Origin: Clostridia bacterium
GTDB taxonomy: Bacteria > Bacillota_A > Clostridia > Oscillospirales > CAG-272
Reading direction: 5' to 3'
DNA: 64,000 nucleotides
NCBI GenBank assembly: GCA_017632155.1
Contig: JAGBRZ010000069.1
Span: forward strand, 1 to 64,000
Below the pieces are notes generated by a model. The model had not been told where the DNA came from. It saw nothing but the letters and a program-made list of their open reading frames with translations, and did no database searches. The position numbers were made by a program, and so were the translations under genes. Of the stretch, positions 50,113 to 58,356 are shown one piece after another (the first letter of the stretch is position 1; the number at the start of each line of letters is the position of its first letter).

Positions 50113-51975
50113 ATGAAAAAAACATTTTCCATTATTATGGCTCTTTGCATGATCCTCTCGATCTGCTCATTCTCGGTTTCTGCCGCTCCCACAGGCACCG
50201 CGATCACAAGTGAAGCTGACTTTCTTGCAATGAAGGAAGACGGTGCATACTATCTTGCAAATGACATCACAGTAACCAAATCCTATGAAAAACTCTTCAC
50301 CGGCGTATTCGACGGTAACGGCAAGACCGTAACCGTTTCCGAGCCCATGTTCCTTGAATTCTGCGGAACCGCAATGAACCTCACCATCAATGGCGAGATC
50401 GTTGCCGATCACGCAAAGGACAACGGCTACTGGGCACGCGGCGCGTTCGCTTGTATGGCTTCCGGCGACGGCACTGTTCTTCTTTACAACATTGTCAACA
50501 ATGCAAACGTAACCGGCTTTACCACTCAGGAAACCGCAACCTACCCCAGCCTTCTCGGTAACGCATACACCGGCGGTATCCTTGGCGCGCTTGATAACAA
50601 GTCGGTAGGTACATATGCTTCCATCGCTATCATTGAATGTGTAAACAACGGTAACGTCAAGGGCTTCCACTGCACCGGCGGTATCACAGGTATTCTTTAC
50701 GTAAATGACTCCGAATATCTCGGAGAGCAGACCGCAACCGTTACCAACTGTGTAAACAACGGTAACGTTGAGGGTCTCAGCACATACACCGGCGGTATGG
50801 TCGGAAGAGTTTACTACGTTGTAGACGCAACCTTCACCGGATGCATCAACAACGGCGAGATCAAGGGCGCGGGCAACACCGGCGGTCTTATCGGTCACAC
50901 CACCAACTCCTCCCTTATTATGCGTGTATGCCAGAATAACGGCGCAATTTCCAACATCGTTGTTGACGGCGAAACTCCCTATGCAGGCGGTCTTGTCGGT
51001 TACGGTCAGGGTACCAAGAGCGACAAATTCGCAGCCGGCGATGGCAAGTTCGCAAACCAGGTTGAATTCTGCATTAATACCGGTAGCGTAACCGGTTCTT
51101 GCAGAACCGGCGGTATTCTTGGTTCCACCGGTGCGGATGGTGCATACGGTCTGTCCCACACCCGTTACTGCATTAACACAGGTAACATCACCAATAACGG
51201 TCTTGGAACCTCCGCAGCGGCAAACGCAGCCGGCGGTATTCAGGGTTACGGCTACGGCTCCGGTGATAAGGAGTATGCATACGTAACAGACTGTATTACA
51301 ACCGGTAATATCGAATCCCTCAACCCCGATCTTGGTATTGCCGCTTACTTCCTCGGCTACATCAGCTCCAACAATGCAATGATCGCAAGAAACAGCGCGA
51401 CCGGATCTCTTTACGCTCCTTCCGGAAGAACCTATGCTCTCGGTTGGAACAATAAGGGTACTTACACCGAAGCAACTGTCGGCAACAACCTCCTTGCAAC
51501 CAACATTCATAAGCTCGCTTATGAAAACGGCGTTGATTCCGAAAAGACCTTCGATTGCGGTATTACCGATGAAACCTCGCTTATCAACGGTCAGGCAATT
51601 GCAAACTTCAACAAGGCTTACAAGGACATCACCGGCGCAACATCCGATGCAATGACTCAGACTCTCGACGGCACCTTCAAGCCTCAGATCGTTGTTGTCA
51701 AGGCTGAAGCTCCCGCTATTACATACCCCGAAGTTGAGCCCGAGACCGAGCCCGTTACCGAGCCTGTAACAGAGCCTGTTACCGAACCTGTAACCGAGCC
51801 CACAACAGAGCCTGTAACCGAGCCCGTTACCGAACCCGCTCCCGAGGTTACTGCAGCTCCCGAAACCGAGCCCGCTCCCGCAAAGAGCGGATGCGGCGCG
51901 GCTATCTCCGGCGGCGCAATCGTTGCAATCCTCGCTATGGGCGTTGCAATGATCGCAAAGAGAAAAGAGAACTGA
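50113..51975 (+). CDS. GLUG-repeat surface protein 3, SGCGA-type anchor (620 aa)
   Basis: The signal peptide MKKTFSIIMAL... resembles protein 1. The body is collinear with protein 4 (YWARGAFACM, LLGNAYTGGILGA, GRVYY, GHTT), with about nine GLUG repeats. It ends differently from proteins 1 and 2. A (TEPV)n linker is followed by AKSGCGAAISGGAIVAI, a hydrophobic helix and KRKEN. This CTERM lacks the PxTG motif but keeps the helix and basic tail, so it is a second class of surface anchor with an invariant Cys-Gly. I cannot name its processing enzyme. It is not a lipobox, because it is C-terminal. Monocistronic with its own promoter and terminator. Confidence 0.85.
   Translation: MKKTFSIIMALCMILSICSFSVSAAPTGTAITSEADFLAMKEDGAYYLANDITVTKSYEKLFTGVFDGNGKTVTVSEPMFLEFCGTAMNLTINGEIVADHAKDNGYWARGAFACMASGDGTVLLYNIVNNANVTGFTTQETATYPSLLGNAYTGGILGALDNKSVGTYASIAIIECVNNGNVKGFHCTGGITGILYVNDSEYLGEQTATVTNCVNNGNVEGLSTYTGGMVGRVYYVVDATFTGCINNGEIKGAGNTGGLIGHTTNSSLIMRVCQNNGAISNIVVDGETPYAGGLVGYGQGTKSDKFAAGDGKFANQVEFCINTGSVTGSCRTGGILGSTGADGAYGLSHTRYCINTGNITNNGLGTSAAANAAGGIQGYGYGSGDKEYAYVTDCITTGNIESLNPDLGIAAYFLGYISSNNAMIARNSATGSLYAPSGRTYALGWNNKGTYTEATVGNNLLATNIHKLAYENGVDSEKTFDCGITDETSLINGQAIANFNKAYKDITGATSDAMTQTLDGTFKPQIVVVKAEAPAITYPEVEPETEPVTEPVTEPVTEPVTEPTTEPVTEPVTEPAPEVTAAPETEPAPAKSGCGAAISGGAIVAILAMGVAMIAKRKEN
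51742..51843 (+). repeat. (Thr-Glu-Pro-Val)n linker coding repeat
   Basis: Twelve-bp degenerate repeat (GAGCCTGTAACC variants) encoding about eight TEPV units. Synonymous codons alternate, so the peptide rather than the DNA is conserved. The same peptide linker occurs in the lipoprotein at 42759. Confidence 0.8.
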
Positions 51976-52005
51976 TTGCAGTTTTCCGTAATTAAATAAC
52001 ATATC

Positions 52006-52037
52006 AGCCACCCGGGCAAAAGCTCGGGTGGCTTTTT
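52006..52037 (+). terminator. Terminator after GLUG gene 3
   Basis: AGCCACCCGGGC-AAAA-GCTCGGGTGGCT (one mismatch), then TTTTT. Confidence 0.87.
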
Positions 52038-52136
52038 ATATAAAGCACAACTGTCATTTTGCACAAATTTTAAAAGCGCATTTTGTTTATTTTTACAATT
52101 TTTGCACACAATGGCACGCGAATTATTAATAATCGC

Positions 52137-52165
52137 TTGACTTTTTCATAACATTGTGTTAGAAT
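52137..52165 (+). promoter_or_regulatory. Promoter of GLUG gene 4
   Basis: TTGACT (52137-52142), 17-bp spacer, TAGAAT (52160-52165) then TAATTATAC, as in GLUG gene 2. Confidence 0.75.
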
Positions 52166-52202
52166 TAATTATACTAGATTTATTATAAGGAAGGGAACTG
52201 TT

Positions 52203-54080
52203 ATGAAAAAAGTACTTTCTGCCATTATGGCACTCTGCATGATCCTCTCAATCTGCTCACTCTCAATCTCCGCAGCTCCTCAGGGCAAGGCGATCACAAG
52301 CGAAGCTGACTTCCTCGCAATGAAGAAAGACGGCTCTTACTACCTTGCAAATGACATTACAATTACTCAATCTTATGGCGCAGACGGCACACTCTTCACC
52401 GGATATTTTGACGGCAACGGCAAAACCGTAACTCTCACCGGTGAGCCCCTGTTCGTTGAATTCTGCGGCCAGGCAAAGAACCTCACCCTCAAGGGCGAAG
52501 TTGTTGCAGACCACGAAAAGGATAACGGCTATTGGGCACGCGGCGCATTCGCTTGTATGACTTCCGGCGAAGGCACCATCACCCTTTATAACATCACCAA
52601 CAATGCTAACGTAACCGGATTTGCTTCTCAGGAAAGCAAATATTCGGGCCTTCTCGGTAATGCTTACACCGGTGGTATCATCGGTGCGCACGATAACTAC
52701 TCCGTAGGTACAGATGCAGGTATCACCATCATCAACTGCGTAAACAACGGTAACATCTCCGGTTGGCACTGCTCCGGCGGTATCGCTGGTCTTCTTCACA
52801 TCAATGACCAGGATTTCTCCGGCGAACAGACTGCAATCGTTACCAACTGCTCAAACACCGGTTCTGTAAACAGCTTTAATCAGTACGCAGGCGGTATCGT
52901 TGGACGTGTATACTATGCTCTTGATGCTAAGTTCACAGGCTGTATCAACAACGGTTACGTAACCGGTTACAGTAACATCGGCGGTATCATCGGTCACACC
53001 ACAGCATCCAGCCTTATTATGACCGCTTGCCAGAACAATGGCGAGATCGCAACCACTACAGATGAAAAATCCAGTGCTTACGCAGGTGGCCTTATCGGTT
53101 ACGCTCAGGGTACTAACGACTCCAACCACTCCGCTGACTACGGCGAGCTTGCAAGCCGCATTCAGTTCTGCATCAATACCGGTAACGTATCCAGTATGCG
53201 TAGAACCGGCGGTATCGTAGGTTCTTCCGGCGCAGACTCCGCATACGGTATCACATACGTTGACTACTGCATTAACACCGGTAACGTAACTAACTACGGT
53301 ACTGTAAACGGCTCTCACGCACAGGGTTGCGCAGGCGGTATCCAGGGTTATGCTTACGGTTCCAAGTCCAAGCCTCAGTACGCTGTAATTACCAACTGTA
53401 TCACCACCGGTGCTGTTGAATCCCGTAACGCTGATTACGGTATCGCAGCATACATCCTTGGTTACATCAGCTCCGACCTCGCAGTTGTAGCAAACAACAG
53501 CGCTTCCGGTACTCTTACATCCGGCGCTGACAAGACATACTGCATCGGCTGGAACAATGCTTACACTTTCGCTGAGACCACTCTCAACAACAACATCCCT
53601 GCTACCAACCTCTACAAGATCGCGGCTGAAAACGGTGCTGAATCTACCAGAGACTTCCAAAACGGCCTCTTTGACATCACCTCTCTCATTAACGGCACAA
53701 CTATCGCTAACTTCAACGCGGCTTACAAGCAGCTCAACAGCGCTACCGCAGATTGCATGACTCAGACCGTTGACGGCGGATTCCATCCCCAGATAGTACA
53801 GCTCTCTGTTACCGAGCCCGAATATCCCGCTGCTACAACCGAGCCCGAGACCACCGCAGCTCCCGAAACTCAGGCTCCCGTTGAAACAACCGAGGCTCCC
53901 GTTGAGACCACAGAAGCTCCCGCCGAGACTCAGGTTCCCGAGACTGCAGCTCCCGTTGAAACTCAGGCTCCCGAAACCGAAGCTCCCGCAAAGAGCGGTT
54001 GCGGCGCAATGGTATCCGGCGGTGCAATCGTAGTTGCACTCCTCGGCATTGCATTCATTGCAAAGAAAAGAGAAAACTAA
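52203..54080 (+). CDS. GLUG-repeat surface protein 4, SGCGA-type anchor (625 aa)
   Basis: The signal peptide MKKVLSAIMALC... and promoter match protein 2, but the body and C-terminus match protein 3. The body has YWARGAFACM, GLLGNAYTGGIIGA, VNNGNISGWHCSGGIAG and GRVYY, with about nine GLUG repeats. The linker is a Pro/Glu/Thr/Ala series (APVETTEAPVETTEAP) and the anchor is AKSGCGAMVSGGAIVVA, a helix and KKREN. It is probably a close duplicate of protein 3 that has received a different 5' end, or vice versa. Surface adhesin or matrix role assumed. Strong terminator downstream. Confidence 0.85.
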   Translation: MKKVLSAIMALCMILSICSLSISAAPQGKAITSEADFLAMKKDGSYYLANDITITQSYGADGTLFTGYFDGNGKTVTLTGEPLFVEFCGQAKNLTLKGEVVADHEKDNGYWARGAFACMTSGEGTITLYNITNNANVTGFASQESKYSGLLGNAYTGGIIGAHDNYSVGTDAGITIINCVNNGNISGWHCSGGIAGLLHINDQDFSGEQTAIVTNCSNTGSVNSFNQYAGGIVGRVYYALDAKFTGCINNGYVTGYSNIGGIIGHTTASSLIMTACQNNGEIATTTDEKSSAYAGGLIGYAQGTNDSNHSADYGELASRIQFCINTGNVSSMRRTGGIVGSSGADSAYGITYVDYCINTGNVTNYGTVNGSHAQGCAGGIQGYAYGSKSKPQYAVITNCITTGAVESRNADYGIAAYILGYISSDLAVVANNSASGTLTSGADKTYCIGWNNAYTFAETTLNNNIPATNLYKIAAENGAESTRDFQNGLFDITSLINGTTIANFNAAYKQLNSATADCMTQTVDGGFHPQIVQLSVTEPEYPAATTEPETTAAPETQAPVETTEAPVETTEAPAETQVPETAAPVETQAPETEAPAKSGCGAMVSGGAIVVALLGIAFIAKKREN

Positions 54081-54088
54081 TATATCAT

Positions 54089-54116
54089 AAAAAAGACCGC
54101 TTCGGCGGTCTTTTTT
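54089..54116 (+). terminator. Terminator after GLUG gene 4
   Basis: AAAAAAGACCGC-TTCG-GCGGTC with six T. Confidence 0.92.
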
Positions 54117-54141
54117 CAATAAGAATTGATATGAATATTTA

Positions 54142-54170
54142 TTGACAATGCACTAATATTATGATATAAT
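54142..54170 (+). promoter_or_regulatory. Promoter of the flavoprotein gene
   Basis: TTGACA (54142-54147), 17-bp spacer, TATAAT (54165-54170). Confidence 0.85.
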
Positions 54171-54202
54171 TAATTTAATTATATATAAAGGAGATTTTTC
54201 CG

Positions 54203-56269
54203 ATGAATAATCTTGACCCTAAATATGAGGCGTTATTTACCCCTTGGAAGGTCGGTAACGTCGAGATCAAAAACCGTATCGTAATGTGCCCGATGGGCGG
54301 AACCTCCCTCTTTGGTTGGTTCGAGCTTGGCGGATGCCATTTCGACAAGGAAGCCGCAAAGCTCTTCCTTGAGCGTGCACAGAACAACGTAGGCCTTATC
54401 ATCCCCGGCATCGCTCCCCTCCGCGACACGTTCTGGGGCAAGTGGCTCTGGCAGAACCCGAAGATGTTCGAGGATCTCAAGGTCTTTATGGATGAGATCC
54501 ACAAAACTGGCGCAAAGCTCTTCGTTCAGCTCACCGCAGGTATGGGACGCTCCTGGGCGATCACCGAGCTTGTTGCTCCCCTTCACAAGAATAAATTCAC
54601 ACGTGCGATCCTCAAGCCCATTCTTGACACCAACCACGAGCTTGCATGTCCCAGTCCTCAGCCCTCGCGTTGGGCGCACGATATCATCTGCCCCGAGATG
54701 ACCGTTGAGCAGATCCACGAGATCATTGAGGCTTTCGCAAAGACTGCAAAGCTCTGTATGGATGCGGGCGTTGACGGCGTCGAGGTTCACGCTGTTCACG
54801 AGGGCTACCTCCTTGACCAGTTTGCTATCGAATTCTTCAACAAGCGTACCGACAACTATGGCGGAAGCTTTGAAAATCGCTATCGTTTCGCAGTCGAAGT
54901 CGTTGAAGCAATCAAAAAGGAATGCGGCAAGGACTTCCCCGTTTCTCTCCGTTACTCTGTTGAATCCAAGATGAAGGGCTTCTGCGAAGGCGCAATGCCC
55001 GGCGAGGACTACGTTGAGGTCGGACGTAATATGGAAGAATCCGAAAAGGCGGCTAAATATCTTCAGGATGCGGGCTACGATATGCTCAACGCCGACAACG
55101 GTACATATGACTCCTGGTACTGGGCTCACCCGCCTATGTATATGCCCCAGAACTGCAACCTCGAGGACGTTGCGCACATCAAGAAATTCGTTGACATTCC
55201 CGTTGTTTGCGCGGGACGTATGGAGCCCGATGTCGGAGCACAGGCTATCGCCGAGGGCAAGATTGACGGTATGGGCGTTGCGCGTCAGTTCCTGACCGAC
55301 CCCGAATGGATCACCAAGCTCATTGAAAACCGCATCGAGGACATCAAGCCCTGCATCTGCTGTCACGCGGGATGCTTCAACTTCTCTTCCTCGAAGGGTC
55401 ACGCAAACACCCAGGACCTCACCGACACTATGGGACTTGCTCGTTGCGCTCTCAACCCCGAAACGATGCAGTCGAAAAAATACAACATTCAGCCCGCAAA
55501 GAAGCAAAAGAAGATCGCCGTTATCGGCGGCGGTATCGGCGGTATGGAAGCTGCTATCGTTTGCGCAAAGCGCGGCCATAGCGTAACTCTCTACGAAAAG
55601 TCGGGCGAGCTCGGCGGCGTATTCATCGCGGCGGCATCCCCCTCCTTCAAGGAAAAGGACCGTGACCTCATCGCGTGGTACAAGAGAGAGATCACTCGCT
55701 ATTCCTCTATCGAGGTCAAGCTCAACACCGAAGTCACCGACGTCAAATCCCTTGGTGCGGACGAAGTAATCGTTGCAACCGGTGCAAAAGCAAAGAGAAT
55801 TCCGATTCCCGGAGTTGAAAAGTCGATCGAGGCGGTTGATTTCCTCCTTGGTAAGAAGCAGGTCGGTGAAAAGGTCGTTGTTATCGGCGGCGGTCTGACC
55901 GGATGCGAGATCGCATACGAGCTCTTCCTTCAGGGTAAGAAGCCCGCTATCGTTGAAATGATGGATGACCTCATCGTCACCCCCGGCATCTGCCTTGCAA
56001 ACACCTCCTACCTCCGCGATTGCTTTAAGGCGAACAATCTGCCCGTATATCTCGAAACCGGCGTCAAGGAAATCAAGGACGGCGCGGTAGTCGTTGCCGA
56101 CAAGGAAGGCAAGACCTTTGAGATCGAGGCTGATTCGGTTATTCTCTCGGTTGGATATAATCCCGCTCCCATCGAAACCAAGGGCGTTCACGTTATCGGT
56201 GACGCACAGAAGGTCGGAAACCTCCGCTCTGTAATTTGGGGCGCTTGGGACGTGGCAACAAAGATCTAA
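54203..56269 (+). CDS. 2-Enoate reductase-like flavoprotein (OYE barrel plus FAD/NAD domain, 688 aa)
   Basis: This has the three-cofactor plan of 2-enoate reductase and 2,4-dienoyl-CoA reductase. An N-terminal FMN-binding OYE barrel spans about 1-370 (LFTPWKVGNVEIKNRIVMCP, GVDGVEVHAVHEGYLLDQF, RTDNYGGSFENRYRF). A Cys cluster for [4Fe-4S] is at about 392-415 (CICCHAGC... then C in LARCALNP). A C-terminal FAD/NAD(P) part has IAVIGGGIGGMEAAIV near 436 and VVVIGGGLTGCEIAYE near 558. It would reduce an activated C=C bond at the expense of NAD(P)H. The true substrate is not evident. The AcnX dehydratase genes follow after a short repeat array, which suggests a dehydration-reduction pathway. Confidence 0.88.
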   Translation: MNNLDPKYEALFTPWKVGNVEIKNRIVMCPMGGTSLFGWFELGGCHFDKEAAKLFLERAQNNVGLIIPGIAPLRDTFWGKWLWQNPKMFEDLKVFMDEIHKTGAKLFVQLTAGMGRSWAITELVAPLHKNKFTRAILKPILDTNHELACPSPQPSRWAHDIICPEMTVEQIHEIIEAFAKTAKLCMDAGVDGVEVHAVHEGYLLDQFAIEFFNKRTDNYGGSFENRYRFAVEVVEAIKKECGKDFPVSLRYSVESKMKGFCEGAMPGEDYVEVGRNMEESEKAAKYLQDAGYDMLNADNGTYDSWYWAHPPMYMPQNCNLEDVAHIKKFVDIPVVCAGRMEPDVGAQAIAEGKIDGMGVARQFLTDPEWITKLIENRIEDIKPCICCHAGCFNFSSSKGHANTQDLTDTMGLARCALNPETMQSKKYNIQPAKKQKKIAVIGGGIGGMEAAIVCAKRGHSVTLYEKSGELGGVFIAAASPSFKEKDRDLIAWYKREITRYSSIEVKLNTEVTDVKSLGADEVIVATGAKAKRIPIPGVEKSIEAVDFLLGKKQVGEKVVVIGGGLTGCEIAYELFLQGKKPAIVEMMDDLIVTPGICLANTSYLRDCFKANNLPVYLETGVKEIKDGAVVVADKEGKTFEIEADSVILSVGYNPAPIETKGVHVIGDAQKVGNLRSVIWGAWDVATKI

Positions 56270-56282
56270 CGATCTTTGTTGC
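56255..56282 (+). other. Hairpin overlapping the flavoprotein stop codon
   Basis: Perfect 12-bp stem GCAACAAAGATC/GATCTTTGTTGC around TAAC, the TAA being the stop codon. No T-run follows. It may stabilise the 3' end or attenuate transcription. Confidence 0.5.
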
Positions 56283-56290
56283 TATGAAAT

Positions 56291-56367
56291 CCGCCTTCGG
56301 CGGGTGAAATCGCGCGTTGCGCGGTGAAATCGAGCTTCGCTCGGTGAAATCTTCGCCTTCGGCGAAG
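56291..56367. repeat. Hairpin array with GTGAAAT linker, 20-bp period
   Basis: Units start at 56291, 56311, 56331 and 56351: stems CCGCC, CGCGC, CGAGC and CTTCGCC with complements and 3-nt loops, linker GTGAAAT. The period is exactly 20 bp. The design matches the arrays at 17378 and 27992, but the 7-nt linker is different. Confidence 0.82.
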
Positions 56368-56435
56368 GTTGCGGAAGATTTTCTCGCGGGGCTCGAAAAT
56401 CATTTTTATCAAATATTTAATATTGCTTAACTCTT

Positions 56436-56515
56436 TACTATATGTTCGCACTTGCTTATCAGCCTTCTCCCGGATCTTGGGAGAAGGTGTCAGCCCTTGT
56501 GGCTGACGGATGAGG
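56436..56515. repeat. Boilerplate intergenic repeat
   Basis: TATGTTCGCACTTGC matches the ends of the 31771-32314 element. It is followed by hairpins CCTTCTCCC/GGGAGAAGG and GTCAGCC/GGCTGAC. Probably a shortened relative of that element. Confidence 0.5.
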
Positions 56516-56568
56516 GGTAGCGAAATCTGTACAAAACAGAATAATCCATATTTTGAAAGGATATAGAT

Positions 56569-57843
56569 ATGTATCTTAATGAAGAACAGCAGGCGATACT
56601 GAACGGCTCGCAGGGCGAGACTATGGCAAAGGTTATGAAGACCCTCGTTATGTTCGGTGATGCTTTCGGAGCCGAAAAGATGGTTCCCGTTACATCGAAA
56701 CACAATCACCTTGTAACCTCCTTTGGTCTCAAGGTTATGGCACCTGTTTACGATCTTATGCAACAGCTTCTCGACGCGGGCGTAAAGTCGGGACAGACCT
56801 TCTCGGTCGACCCCCGTCCCATCGACAAGAACGTTCCCGCAAACTTCCTGCAGAATCTTGTTTTTAACAAGCTGATGTATACAAAGCAGGATTTCTATGA
56901 GGGGCAGCTGAAGAAACTCGGACTTCTCTCGGACGATGCCTTCACTTGCGCTTGCTACCTCGATCAAGTAGGCAACAAGCCCGAAAAAGGTGACATCCTC
57001 TCGTGGGCAGAGTCCTCCGCAGTCGTTTACGCGAACTCCGTACTCGGCGCGCGCTGCAACCGTAACTCGGGTATTATGGACATCATGGGCTCGATCGTCG
57101 GCTACGTCCCCTACTTTGGTCTTCTCACCGATGAAGGAAGAAAAGCGACCTGGATCGTCAAGATCGAAACCACAAAGAAGCCCGAAGCACAGCTTCTCGG
57201 CTCCGCTATCGGTATGAAGGTAATGGAGGACGTTCCCTACGTTATCGGACTTGACAAGTGGATCGGCTCCGAGCTTGATGACTCGGCATGCACCTACCTC
57301 AAGGATTTCGGTGCGGCAACCGCATCGAACGGTGCAGTCGGACTTTATCATATCGACAACCTCACCCCCGAGGCAAAGGAGCTTGGAAAGGCACTCATCG
57401 TCGAGGGCGCAAAGGAATACGTCATCACAGATGCCGAACTCGAAAGAGTCAAGGCAAACTACCCTGTTGTTTGGAAGGATCCCGATGCCACCCCGAAGCT
57501 CTGCTTTATGGGATGCCCCCATATGTCGCTCCAGCAGCTCAAGGACTGGACCGACAAGGTTGAAGCGGGACTCAAGGCGGCAGGCAACAAGACCGTCCTC
57601 ATTCCCACCGTATTCACCGCACCTCCCAAGGTTCTTGAAGAATTCAACAAGACCGATTACGCCGCTCGCCTCAAGGCAACGGGCGTTATCACCTCCTATA
57701 TCTGTCCCCTTATGTATATGAACAATCCGCTCTGCAAGAAGATGCCCGTCATCACCTCGTCGAACAAGCTCCGCACCTACACAACCGCGCGCTACTACAC
57801 CGACGACGAAATTCTTGCAGCCATCACAAAGGGAGGTAAATGA
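56569..57843 (+). CDS. AcnX large subunit (aconitase X, DUF521)
   Basis: A 424-aa AcnX catalytic subunit. Recognisable: LNEEQQAILNGSQGETMAKV at the N-terminus, VPVTSKHN near residue 42, FSVDPRP near 82, AESSAVVYANSVLGARCNRN near 148, IGSELDD near 229 and FMGCPHMSLQQL near 312. Characterised AcnX enzymes dehydrate cis-3-hydroxy-L-proline (bacteria) or mevalonate 5-phosphate (archaea), using an iron-sulfur centre. Several Cys suited for a cluster are present (CAC near 126, C in GARCNR, C in MGCPH). Ribosome binding site TGAAAGGATA. The small subunit overlaps its end by 4 bp. The actual substrate here is uncertain. Confidence 0.88.
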   Translation: MYLNEEQQAILNGSQGETMAKVMKTLVMFGDAFGAEKMVPVTSKHNHLVTSFGLKVMAPVYDLMQQLLDAGVKSGQTFSVDPRPIDKNVPANFLQNLVFNKLMYTKQDFYEGQLKKLGLLSDDAFTCACYLDQVGNKPEKGDILSWAESSAVVYANSVLGARCNRNSGIMDIMGSIVGYVPYFGLLTDEGRKATWIVKIETTKKPEAQLLGSAIGMKVMEDVPYVIGLDKWIGSELDDSACTYLKDFGAATASNGAVGLYHIDNLTPEAKELGKALIVEGAKEYVITDAELERVKANYPVVWKDPDATPKLCFMGCPHMSLQQLKDWTDKVEAGLKAAGNKTVLIPTVFTAPPKVLEEFNKTDYAARLKATGVITSYICPLMYMNNPLCKKMPVITSSNKLRTYTTARYYTDDEILAAITKGGK

Positions 57844-58289
57844 AAATGAGAGAATTCAAAGGACGCGTTGTAACCCCCGGTACAACTACCGCTGAAGCCG
57901 TTGTAACCACACAGGGCTTTAATACTCTCGCCTCGATGCAGATGGCTCTGCAATTTGGCGACAAGCAGACCAAGTGCGGCGACCAGAACAACCCCGAGCT
58001 CAACGGCAAGCCCCTCTGCGGCAAGGCTCTCTGCCTGCCCCAGACCATCGGCTCGACCACCGGCGGTCTTGTTCTCTACTGCGCTTGCTCAATGAAGCGC
58101 CAGCCCGCTTGTATGCTCTTCTCCGAGCATATCGACTCTCTCGCAGCCGCAGGCGCAGTCCTCGCAAGCGTTTGGGTCGAGGACATCAATATGCCCGTTA
58201 TCGATTGCCTCGGCGAGGAATTCATAAACTACGTCAAGGACGGTATGACCGTCACCGTCAAGGAAGACGGAGTTGTAGTTGTTGACTAA
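57840..58289 (+). CDS. AcnX small subunit (swivel domain, DUF126)
   Basis: A 149-aa swivelling-domain subunit. The family motif (GKxLxxPxxxGSTxGxxxL) appears as GKALCLPQTIGSTTGGLVLY near residues 61-80, followed by IDSLAAAGAVLASVW and DINMPVIDCL. It closes over the large subunit to complete the active site. A Cys-rich insertion (KCGDQNNPELNGKPLCGKALC, split over residues about 45-64) precedes the motif, and more Cys follow (CACS, ACM); this is unusual. The start could be the ATG at 57840 or the one two codons later; the first overlaps the large-subunit stop (ATGA). Confidence 0.87.
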   Translation: MKMREFKGRVVTPGTTTAEAVVTTQGFNTLASMQMALQFGDKQTKCGDQNNPELNGKPLCGKALCLPQTIGSTTGGLVLYCACSMKRQPACMLFSEHIDSLAAAGAVLASVWVEDINMPVIDCLGEEFINYVKDGMTVTVKEDGVVVVD

Positions 58290-58300
58290 GCAACATATAA

Positions 58301-58344
58301 TATTGGAGGAACCCGTGCGGGTTCCTCCAATAACATCTTTTTTC
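58301..58344 (+). terminator. Terminator of the AcnX genes
   Basis: Fifteen-bp stem TATTGGAGGAACCCG/CGGGTTCCTCCAATA, then ACATCTTTTTTC. Confidence 0.8.
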
Positions 58345-58356
58345 GGAGGCTAAATT

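Noticed and set aside
51880..51910. Lipobox in the KSGCG segment of the GLUG proteins
   Set aside because: It lies at the C-terminus before the final helix; the proteins have ordinary N-terminal signal peptides.
58290..58356. Metal-sensing riboswitch before the CDF transporter
   Set aside because: The short gap is filled by the AcnX terminator and the ribosome binding site; no aptamer-like structure remains.
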